From positions 1 to 21,415 of the forward strand of contig CAYXVU010000095.1 in the NCBI GenBank assembly GCA_964468725.1: a DNA stretch of 21,415 nt, read 5' to 3'. The translations under genes and the position numbers were made by a program. The notes under the pieces were generated by a model, which was not told where the DNA came from, made no database searches, and saw only the letters and a program-made list of their open reading frames with translations. The stretch's first letter is position 1. Each line of letters opens with the position of its first letter. Below, one piece after another: positions 15,469 to 21,415 of this stretch. This DNA is from CAYXVU01 sp964468725. Its GTDB lineage: Bacteria > Acidobacteriota > Blastocatellia > UBA7656.

Positions 15469-16452
15469 TTAGCGCGTCAGCAGCCACCAGACCGCCCAGT
15501 TGACGGCAACGACAATCAACGGGCTGACGATCAAATTGCGCAGGATTCGCTTTCGTAAGGTTGCCATCACTTCATAGCCGCTGCCGTGATACAGCGAAGT
15601 CATCTTACCTTTATCGAGCCCGTCAGGAACGATGCCTTGTTTCGCCGCCGACCAGGTGCCGATCAAGCAGACGGTCTCGCCATAGGGCACATACTTTTCT
15701 GTGAAAGTCAGCGCCGGGGCGGTTTCAAAATAGAGTTGATGTTGCGGGTCAAAGCGAACGATTACCTCATCGGTTCCGGCAGGCTCACCGGTCACCGTGG
15801 CGTGTTCCTCTTCGCGTGTGCAATCCATGCGAAGGCTACCATCAGCGTCGTTGAAGATCTCTTTCATCAGGGCTACTGCCGGGGTCAGGCGAAAGGCCGC
15901 GTTGAAATCGCGCTTGCTGCGCGGGCTGCGAAAGGGCGTCGAACAGAGATAGGTAGCCGCCGCGCGGCGATTTTGCATCGCCATATCGCTCTCTTCGTAG
16001 TTGCTCAAATCGGGCCAAGCCATTAGGCGTACCTCTCCGAACGGGGTGCGAATGAAAGAAGGAATTAAGCGATAGCCGAAGAATTCCACCAGGTCAGCCG
16101 ACTTCCCGCCGCGCAGGCGCGAGACTTTGTATTCGTAGGCGACGCAGTCCTTCTCTGAAAACGGGGTTTTGAGGGGGCGAGCGTCAATGGCATAAATTGG
16201 GCCAGTGACCGCGATGCGTTTGCCGTCCCGAAAAGCGGGCATAGTTCCCGACTCTTCGATGATCTTCAGGTCTTTTCGACTTTGCCAGACGCTCGCAAGC
16301 AGGCCAATCGCCACCGCCATAAAGACCCCGCACAACACGCCAACAATGATGTTGATGGGGAACTGCAACTTGCCCGCCAGCACAATGATGTAGGCTGCGA
16401 CCAAACCGATGAACAGCAAGACGCCGATTAGACAAGCTTTGATTGTTGCCAT
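15469..16452 (-). CDS. Membrane protein with a GIDE-like domain
   Basis: This is a 327-residue protein with two N-terminal transmembrane helices (about 6-26 and 34-54) and one at the C-terminus (about 306-325). The soluble part begins with GKRIAVTGPIYAIDARPLKT (77-96), then FSEKDCVAYEYKV, which fits the GIDE/BAM family pattern of a value strand, an L-x-P-(F/L) turn and a C-x-x-Y. GIDE domains are known from the mitochondrial E3 ligase MUL1 and also occur in bacteria without the RING finger; their role there is unknown. AAGGA lies 8-9 bases upstream of the ATG. The gene is convergent with lgt and follows a minus-strand neighbour, an exported protein, at 108 bases. Confidence 0.6.
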   Translation of the reverse strand: MATIKACLIGVLLFIGLVAAYIIVLAGKLQFPINIIVGVLCGVFMAVAIGLLASVWQSRKDLKIIEESGTMPAFRDGKRIAVTGPIYAIDARPLKTPFSEKDCVAYEYKVSRLRGGKSADLVEFFGYRLIPSFIRTPFGEVRLMAWPDLSNYEESDMAMQNRRAAATYLCSTPFRSPRSKRDFNAAFRLTPAVALMKEIFNDADGSLRMDCTREEEHATVTGEPAGTDEVIVRFDPQHQLYFETAPALTFTEKYVPYGETVCLIGTWSAAKQGIVPDGLDKGKMTSLYHGSGYEVMATLRKRILRNLIVSPLIVVAVNWAVWWLLTR

Positions 16453-16560
16453 CCGATCTTTCCTTCAGAGGGGATTGATGCTGAATTCCTGCGCCTTTCG
16501 ATATACCTGATGGCTAGCCCTCTCTTCAACGCTTGATGGCGATTTGCTGATTCATTGCTT

Positions 16561-17580
16561 CTACGGCAGCGGTACGTTGGTTAGTTTGAAGGGAGTCTTA
16601 ATTGTCGCTTTCGGAGTCAGAATATAAATTTTAACTTGCGCCGTATTAGGTAGAGGGTCTTCTAGGCTGTAAATGATAGTGCGGTTTTTATCGCTTCCCA
16701 TGCTCATTCGCCCGCCGGTGTGCAACGGTTTCCCTCTGGCCGTCTCGAATGCGATTTTGACGAGCCGACGATTCGGGTCGGCAATTTGAAAGGCGATGTC
16801 ATCATCATCCATCTGTGCAAAGCTGTTGAAGAGACCGCCAAACATCTTCATCAGCCCTTCGGCTAAGGCTTCGCCGCTCGCCTCTTCGCTACTTGCGGCG
16901 TCTGCCTTTTTGGCCTTCTCTTCCATCTCCTTTTTTAACCGCGCTTCTTCGGCTTTTTTGCGCGCCTCGAATTGCCCTTTGTTCCAGATGATGATTTCGA
17001 TGCCCGCCGCTTTGAGCGCCGGAGAGTTGAGCGGCACGCCGAGACTTTTACTCACATTGGCAATCGTAGCGAGGGCGTTCGGGTCGCGGTCGGGAATGAA
17101 GAGTTCGACCGAGCCGGATAGCTCTTGAATGGTGGTGGCTTGGCGCACAGGGTTCTTCAATTTGATCTCTATTTCGGCGGTGTTTTCGTCTGATTCTACT
17201 TCATTGAAATCACTCTCTTGGGTCTTTTCACCGATCAAGTTTCTCCCCGTGTTATCAATCGCCGTATCGAGCAGAAAGCGAGTGCCGATGGCATCGGTGA
17301 GGGGGTCGCCCAAAATTTTCACTTTCACTTCCATACCGGCAAAGAACTTGCCAGTGGTGCGCGAATCTTTGATTTCGACGACCATCACGCTGACTTTGTC
17401 GGCAGCCGGTTTTTGCCCCTCTGCCGGTTGCGGCGTTGTTGGACGGTTTCGTTGAGCGTAGGCGCGAGGCTGATTGGTTATCAGCCCGATCAGTAATGCG
17501 AACAAAATGCAAAGCGTAAAGGTTTGGCGACGCGAAACAAATCGTCGGGTGTGTAGCTGTTTCTCCGCTTTCTTTACCAT
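16561..17580 (-). CDS. Exported protein of unknown function
   Basis: This protein has 339 residues. The start is ATG 17580 because GGAGG (17588-17592) precedes it at 7 bases; the in-frame ATG at 17616 lies further upstream without one. The N-terminus is basic with a hydrophobic core (about 20-34) and a signal-peptidase site AYA-Q at 42-43. A beta-rich domain (about 60-195) contains VEIKDSRTTGKFFAG, LLDTAIDNTG and VELFIPDRDPNALATI. A charged helix (203-226, AEEARLKKEMEEKAKK) leads to a C-terminal beta part ending FKLTNVPLP. This resembles periplasmic beta-sandwich proteins, but I do not recognise the family. It may be transcribed with the GIDE-like gene 108 bases downstream. Confidence 0.75.
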   Translation of the reverse strand: MVKKAEKQLHTRRFVSRRQTFTLCILFALLIGLITNQPRAYAQRNRPTTPQPAEGQKPAADKVSVMVVEIKDSRTTGKFFAGMEVKVKILGDPLTDAIGTRFLLDTAIDNTGRNLIGEKTQESDFNEVESDENTAEIEIKLKNPVRQATTIQELSGSVELFIPDRDPNALATIANVSKSLGVPLNSPALKAAGIEIIIWNKGQFEARKKAEEARLKKEMEEKAKKADAASSEEASGEALAEGLMKMFGGLFNSFAQMDDDDIAFQIADPNRRLVKIAFETARGKPLHTGGRMSMGSDKNRTIIYSLEDPLPNTAQVKIYILTPKATIKTPFKLTNVPLP

Positions 17581-17677
17581 CAGGCATCCTCCAATTGTTG
17601 GTGACGAGCGAGCCACTCATATCGGCATTGAGTCTCTACCAAGCTTTGAGGTCAGTCAACTTCTCCGACGAGGAAGC

Positions 17678-17839
17678 CTAGACATATTTCAGCTCAATTC
17701 TCTGATCCTTTGCGCTTTCGCCAACGATCAGCGTGCCGGAGACTTCGTTGGTCGCCTGATTTTGCGCTGTTACCACCGCGCAGCCCAGCGTCAAGCCTGC
17801 CCACAGCAGCGGCAAAAAGCGAAAGTTGAGGATTCTCAT
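17678..17839 (-). pseudogene. 53-residue exported ORF, probably a 3'-truncated gene
   Basis: ATG 17839 opens a frame of 53 residues with a credible signal peptide (MRILNFRF, core LPLLWAGLTLGCA, cleavage near TAQ). It ends after NEVSGTLIVGESAKDQRIELKYV at a TAG (17678-17680). The tail resembles the G-T-L-x-V..LKYVYA opening of a larger family of exported acidobacterial proteins, and the TAG sits where a Tyr codon (YVYA) would be expected. It could be a nonsense-truncated relic whose remainder is lost, or a true 53-residue secreted peptide. No good ribosome-binding site is visible. The family resemblance is from memory and weak. Confidence 0.4.
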
Positions 17840-17863
17840 AGAGGTGGTCTCTTTCAAAGAGTA

Positions 17864-17956
17864 TTACGCGCACTGTTCGCACCACAGCGATTGCGGCGCG
17901 CCTGTGAGGATGATGTGTTCGGTTTCGACGGTGACCTCCATTCGTTTTTTTGCCAT
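17864..17956 (-). pseudogene. 30-residue ORF resembling the N-terminus of a Cys-ribbon protein
   Basis: ATG 17956 encodes 30 residues beginning MAKKRMEVTVETEHI and ending SLWCEQCA before TAA at 17864-17866. The pattern of a basic start, EVTVET strand and W-C-x-x-C recalls the first third of a small family common in Acidobacteria and Planctomycetes with CxxC ribbons and a helix-turn-helix-like tail (QVEMVTPEEAA). The tail is absent here; reading on in the same frame one meets the start of the 53-residue ORF. It is thus probably a fragment, but it could be a real mini-protein. Evidence is homology by eye only. Confidence 0.35.
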
Positions 17957-18118
17957 AGCGATTGTTGCTTGCCGCCGAGAAATGGCGGTAGAATCTGGCC
18001 GCGATTGCGGCGCTCAGAATCGCTCATCAAATCGCAACGCCCGAAATCCTAATGCAAATCGGTGCGAAAGTCTTGAAGAGCCAGCTTAGAGTTTCTTAGA
18101 TTTCTGTAGAGCCACGCC
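17957..18118. other. Intergenic stretch between divergent genes
   Basis: I see no gene here. A TTGAAG (18073-18078) with a weak TTAGAT (18096-18101) at 17 bases could be the promoter of the CadC-like gene. CTTAGA occurs twice in the last 40 bases. Confidence 0.3.
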
Positions 18119-19003
18119 ATGCAAGCGGTAGATGATTCAAAAGAAAGCCTTTACTCCTTCGGGCGGTTTCAGCTTGATGCTGAACGTCGCACCCTTGAAC
18201 GCGATGGTCAGCCGGTCTCTTTGACTCCCAAACGCTTCGATCTTCTCCTCTATCTAGTGCGCAACCGTAGTCGCATCGTCGAAAAAGAGGAGTTGATGGC
18301 CGCCGTTTGGCACAACACCTTCGTCGAAGAGGGCAATCTGTCGCATAACCGCTCGGTGATTGGCAAAACGCTCGGCGAAAAAGCCGGAGAGCATCGCTTC
18401 ATCATCACCATTCCCAGTCAAGGATACCGCCTCATTGCCGATGTCATCGAGAACCGTTCGCAAAACGATGAGACGATCATTATCGAGCGCACTCGCTCGC
18501 GGTTCGTGTTCGAAGTGAAGACCGATGAGCCATCGTTACACGGCGAAGAAGTGGCAGCCGACCGCACCTCCTTCGCCCTTGCGAAACCCTCAGCCCTAAC
18601 CTTTCCGCGAGTGATTTCGGGGCGCAAGACGACGGTGATTTACGCTGCCCTAATCGTCAGTCTGGTGGCCATCCCCATCATCAGATATTTTCTTACTGTC
18701 GAGCCGCAACGCGAACCCTTTCCGCGCATCAATATCAATCGCCTGACAATCAATCGCCTGACAACGGCAGGTCGTGCCGCTCATACGATGATTTCGCCCG
18801 ATGGAAAGTGTCTGGCCTATGTGGTCAAAGAATCGCAAGGGCAAAGTCTGTGGGTCAGGCATCGAGCCAGTTCAAACACTGTTTGTGTCGTGCAACCATC
18901 GGCAGCGCAAATCTGGGGTGGGACTTTCTGTCGAATTGCATACGAGGCGGGTGTATTCAATATCGAGTCGAGCGCCGTCGCCTATATCTGCAACGCTCTG
19001 TGA
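18119..19003 (+). pseudogene. CadC-like transmembrane regulator, truncated in its periplasmic propeller
   Basis: Residues 10-107 form an OmpR/PhoB-type winged helix: YSFGRFQLDAERRTLERDG, LTPKRFDLLLYLV, then NLSHNRSVIGKTLGE and a wing with IPSQGYRLIADV. A transmembrane helix (172-193) follows, then the start of a TolB/WD40-like PD40 repeat with ISPDGKCLAYVV (225-236) and SLWVR. Acidobacterial members continue through several blades to about 700 or more residues; here the frame runs out at residue 294 after a divergent end (FCRIAYEAGVF), only 21 bases before rluD. A 15-bp perfect tandem duplication (18734-18763) doubles INRLT just after the membrane helix. It may be a decayed gene, or still a DNA-binding membrane protein. 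It could also be called a truncated CDS. Confidence 0.75.
18734..18763 (+). repeat. 15-bp perfect tandem duplication in the CadC-like gene
   Basis: The unit ATCAATCGCCTGACA occurs twice without a gap, adding five residues (INRLT twice) in frame. Family members normally show a single copy of this L-T segment before the first SPDG. It looks like a recent slippage event. Confidence 0.8.
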
Positions 19004-19024
19004 AGCCATGACCGGGATCGAAAC

Positions 19025-19972
19025 TTGAGTGCAGAGATTCAACTCCTAACCGTCAGCGATCAAGCCGATGCGCGGCTCGATGCCTATTTGGCAGCACGAT
19101 TGCCTGACATCAGCCGCACGCGCATTCAACGGGCTATCGAAGATGGCGACGTGTTGGTCAATGAGCGCGCGACGAAGCCAAGCTATCGCGTGCGCGTCGG
19201 CGATCAGATCGAGATTGATTTGCCCGACCCTCCGCCCCTTGCACTTGCGGCGGAGGCCATCCCTCTGACCCTTCTCTTTGAAGACGATGATCTGCTCGTC
19301 GTAGATAAACCCGCAAACCTGGTTGTCCATCCCGGCGCAGGGGTGCAGACCGGCACGCTGGCCAACGCCTTGGTCTATCACTTCGAGCACCTCTCGGAAC
19401 GCGGGGGACAGATTCGCCCCGGCATCGTGCATCGCATTGATAAAGAGACATCGGGATTGCTGGTTGTGGCAAAGAACGACTTCACCCACGAAAGGCTCTC
19501 CGAGCAATTTCGCGCCCGCACAGTGTTCAAACAATACACGGCGCTGGTCTACGGGCGAATGTCACAAGAGCAAGGAGAAATCACCGCTTCTATCGGTAGA
19601 AGCCCGCATCACCGTACCCGCATGGCAGTCCTCAAAGGCGGCGCAGGCCGTACGGCTCATACCCGTTTTGCCGTAGCCCGACGGCTCGCGGAGTTTACCC
19701 TGCTGGATGTGCAGATCAAGACCGGGCGCACTCATCAAATACGTGTGCATCTCGCACACCTTGGCCATCCGGTTGTCGGTGATTCGGTTTATGGAGCAGG
19801 TCGGGAAAACAGCCTGCGCGATGCGCCGATCAAGCGCGCTGTGAATGGGTTGGAGCGCCACTTCCTGCATGCTAGCGAACTGGCATTCGATCACCCGCGC
19901 ACTGGCGAGCGGCTACACTTTCAGTCGCCGCTGCCCGCAGAATTAAAGCAATTTCTTGCCGAATTAGGCTGA
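19025..19972 (+). CDS. rluD: RluD-type 23S rRNA pseudouridine synthase
   Basis: This 315-residue protein converts uridines in 23S rRNA to pseudouridine. An S4 RNA-binding domain comes first (about 15-65: ARLDAYLAARLPDISRTRIQ), then the synthase domain with VVDKPANLVVHPGAG, catalytic Asp139 in HRIDKETSGLL and RTHQIRVHLAHLGHPVVGD. The start is TTG 19025; no upstream in-frame start precedes it. The gene is 21 bases after the broken CadC-like frame. RluD usually follows lspA in related genomes, and here about 4.5 kb separates it from lspA, including lgt and a 3.5-kb accessory patch. RluC/RluA-type alternatives are possible, but the S4 domain and length favour RluD. Confidence 0.92.
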   Translation: MSAEIQLLTVSDQADARLDAYLAARLPDISRTRIQRAIEDGDVLVNERATKPSYRVRVGDQIEIDLPDPPPLALAAEAIPLTLLFEDDDLLVVDKPANLVVHPGAGVQTGTLANALVYHFEHLSERGGQIRPGIVHRIDKETSGLLVVAKNDFTHERLSEQFRARTVFKQYTALVYGRMSQEQGEITASIGRSPHHRTRMAVLKGGAGRTAHTRFAVARRLAEFTLLDVQIKTGRTHQIRVHLAHLGHPVVGDSVYGAGRENSLRDAPIKRAVNGLERHFLHASELAFDHPRTGERLHFQSPLPAELKQFLAELG

Positions 19973-20210
19973 GCGCATACGGCAGTTCAGCGCCCTCGGT
20001 TGGGATGATCGGGTTTGCACCGAACGTCTGAAGGCTCGATAGGATTGTGCTTCACAACTTCTGATGACTGGGGCTGGTAGTGCCGGATTGTAGAACGAAA
20101 CCGTGAACGGCGGTCTCTGATCGTCGGCTCCTCACAAACGAAGGACGGTTAAAGACTGCCGCTCAACCCTCTCATATTGATTTCGCAAATGTGTTTAAGC
20201 GGGCGTTGGG
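19973..20210. other. Intergenic region with no recognised feature
   Basis: No ORF with a start signal, RNA gene, hairpin terminator or repeat could be supported here. It separates rluD from a convergent minus-strand gene. Confidence 0.4.
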
Positions 20211-20573
20211 TCAATCGCTCTCGGTAACCGTTTTCGGCCTTATCTTGGACTCTACTTCACGACATTCTTTGCAATAGAGAATCCAAGCGTAGGATGGACT
20301 ATCTCCCCCAAGGCAGCCTCCGCCTGCCCACTTGTTTGAGTGTGGAAATGTGTCCTGATAATTCGGCAAGTCCAAACTAAGTCCAAAGCTGACCCCGACT
20401 CGGCTCCACTGCAATTCTTCACCGTGTAGTTCGCACCTTTGGGGACGGAGTTCCGGCGCTTCCAATTGAATGGTTCTCTCTTTCTCTCGATCAGCTACCC
20501 AAGCAATCGCACCGGCGGCGACAATTATCAGCACGAAAATGGAGTAGGGGAGAGATTTGATAAGTCTAAGCAC
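20211..20573 (-). CDS. Small membrane-anchored protein with a CxxH...C...CxxC pattern
   Basis: GTG 20573 with GGAG about 6 bases upstream gives 120 residues; the frame stays open to 20840 but the extension shows no conserved character. An N-terminal transmembrane helix (about 9-27) is followed by C47-E-L-H50, a Gly-rich AGGGC87 and C101-K-E-C104-R, a set suited to bind zinc. The layout, with FPHSNKWAGGGC and YAWILYCKECR, agrees with a widespread uncharacterised family that has C..H, GGC and YCxxCR blocks. The function is unknown. It is convergent with rluD and co-directional with the PPOX gene. The start is uncertain because an ATG at 20627 also exists, without a ribosome-binding site. Confidence 0.62.
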   Translation of the reverse strand: MLRLIKSLPYSIFVLIIVAAGAIAWVADREKERTIQLEAPELRPQRCELHGEELQWSRVGVSFGLSLDLPNYQDTFPHSNKWAGGGCLGGDSPSYAWILYCKECREVESKIRPKTVTESD

Positions 20574-20867
20574 GCAAATCTCCAGGCTATCTTGGCTAAG
20601 GTCATCCAAAGTTGCAGGGGTCGCCATACAAGGGATAACCCGCCCAACTTTGTGTGGAAACAATCCGAAACCGCCTCTAAACAAAATTCTGAGCCGACAA
20701 CCTGGCCAAATTGTGCTTCGATGTATACAAGAATTAGCGCGCAGGGTCGCCGTAAGATTTGGCCAATGACTCAACGCCCCGCGCGCTTCGAATGCGTCGA
20801 AAAGGGCTTGTCGCACCGATTGACAATCAAGCGCTGCCACAGATCGGCAAGTGTGAAGGGCTAACGC

Positions 20868-21263
20868 TTACCCCATTGATGAAGTGCGCAGCGGTTCGAT
20901 TTTGAAGAGTACGCGCACTTCGTCAGGGCGTCGCCAAGGGTATTTGTCCTGATCGATATATTTTTTCGCCATCTTATCAATGTGATCGCTGGCGCCTTCG
21001 GTAGTGACTTCGGCAACGCGCCCGCGCACTTCCAGGTAACGATAGGGATTTTCCGGGTCAATCAACGAAAGCGAGACTGCCGGATTGCTCACCATGTTTT
21101 TGTATTTGCGCCGCCCTTCTGCCGTGTTGACCAGGATGTGTGTGCCGTCGTAGTCAATCCACACGGGGGTGACTTGCGGCGAGCCGTCCGGCATCACGGT
21201 CGCCAGATGAGCGAAGGTCTTCTTCTCAAAGAGATCAACGTATTTTTCCGGTATTGCTGCCAT
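20868..21263 (-). CDS. PPOX-fold (pyridoxamine 5'-phosphate oxidase-like) flavoprotein
   Basis: This 131-residue split-barrel protein of the pyridoxamine 5'-phosphate oxidase/F420-dependent (TIGR03618-like) group starts with MAAIPEKYVDLFEKKTFAHL. It continues with ATVMPDGSPQVTPVWID (about 21-37), TAEGRRKYKNM and NPYRYLEVRGRV. Such proteins reduce diverse substrates with FMN or F420; the cofactor here cannot be told from sequence. AGGAGG (21269-21274 on the plus strand) lies 5 bases before ATG 21263, which decides this start over the upstream ATG at 21347. It is preceded by the tail of another minus-strand gene, so the two may form one transcript. Confidence 0.85.
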   Translation of the reverse strand: MAAIPEKYVDLFEKKTFAHLATVMPDGSPQVTPVWIDYDGTHILVNTAEGRRKYKNMVSNPAVSLSLIDPENPYRYLEVRGRVAEVTTEGASDHIDKMAKKYIDQDKYPWRRPDEVRVLFKIEPLRTSSMG

Positions 21264-21343
21264 GAATTCCTCCTGAAGCGATTTTCTTGAACCACTGAAA
21301 CTGTAAAACGCGCGTCGGAATTTGTGAAGCGCAGGGGCGAGAT

Positions 21344-21415
21344 TCATGGGAACACCCGCCGAGCGGCGGTGTCTAACCCTTCAAGCGCCGCCCGATTTGC
21401 CAGATCATCCAAACT
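21344..21415 (-). CDS. C-terminal end of a gene cut by the right edge
   Basis: On the minus strand the last 23 codons before TGA (21344-21346) read as a helical, acidic-basic tail (LDDLANRAALEGLDTAARRV). This is a plausible protein end, but the fragment is too short to identify. It would be the upstream neighbour of the PPOX gene in the same direction, about 80 bases away. Confidence 0.35.
   Translation of the reverse strand, partial: SLDDLANRAALEGLDTAARRVFP

Noticed and set aside
20574..20840. N-terminal extension of the small zinc-pattern protein
   Set aside because: No conserved character and no ribosome-binding site, whereas GTG 20573 has GGAG and starts right before the membrane helix. 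The 20574-20867 stretch otherwise shows nothing I can support.
21264..21347. Longer start for the PPOX gene at ATG 21347
   Set aside because: The extra 28 residues are not like the family and the strong AGGAGG lies before ATG 21263.
21352..21372. GC-rich hairpin before the PPOX gene
   Set aside because: It has a one-base bulge, a very small loop and no T-tract, and it falls inside the coding tail of the partial gene at the right edge.

Overview
The window looks like a chromosomal segment of an Acidobacteriota member, most likely class Blastocatellia. This is an inference from gene style: a CadC-type winged-helix/TM/beta-propeller regulator, an ileS-lspA-lgt block with GRLGCF-type Lgt, small Cys-ribbon proteins, frequent TTG/GTG starts and moderate GC. 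No rRNA, tRNA, CRISPR array, transposase or phage gene was seen.

Layout. (1) Positions 2-4947, plus strand: a glycolate oxidase operon in the order glcD (cut by the left edge), an FHA-DUF309 fusion gene, glcE, glcF. The fusion gene sits inside the operon and overlaps glcE. (2) 4972-6733: a small exported protein and a PilT-family ATPase with its own likely promoter. (3) 6983-9242: a MobB-like P-loop protein, a small minus-strand protein, a PilZ protein and a minus-strand single-receiver response regulator. These are isolated genes in both orientations. (4) 9531-10792: a YtxH-like membrane protein with four 11-residue repeats, a strong intrinsic terminator, then a DUF948-like membrane coiled-coil protein. 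(5) 10981-15415: ileS, lspA and lgt, closely spaced and co-directional (isoleucyl-tRNA charging and lipoprotein maturation). (6) 15469-19003: an accessory patch between lgt and rluD. It holds a GIDE-like membrane protein, an exported protein, two very short ORFs that look like 3'-truncated relics, and a CadC-like regulator that loses its C-terminal propeller. (7) 19025-21415: rluD, a small membrane protein with a C/H zinc-binding pattern, a PPOX-fold flavoprotein, and the tail of a minus-strand gene at the right edge.

The genes mostly work as separate small units: glycolate oxidation (GlcDEF), envelope lipoprotein processing (LspA, Lgt), translation and rRNA modification (IleS, RluD), and surface motility or c-di-GMP signalling (PilT, PilZ, receiver protein). 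The best candidates for something undescribed are the FHA-DUF309 fusion inside the glc operon, the heptanucleotide repeat running into its start codon with a related copy inside ileS, the MobB-like protein with a cysteine cluster, and the decaying patch between lgt and rluD. Stretches without genes at 6734-6982, 8009-8238, 9243-9530, 17957-18118, 19973-20210 and 20574-20867 hold only the hairpins, palindromes and promoters listed, or nothing I can support.
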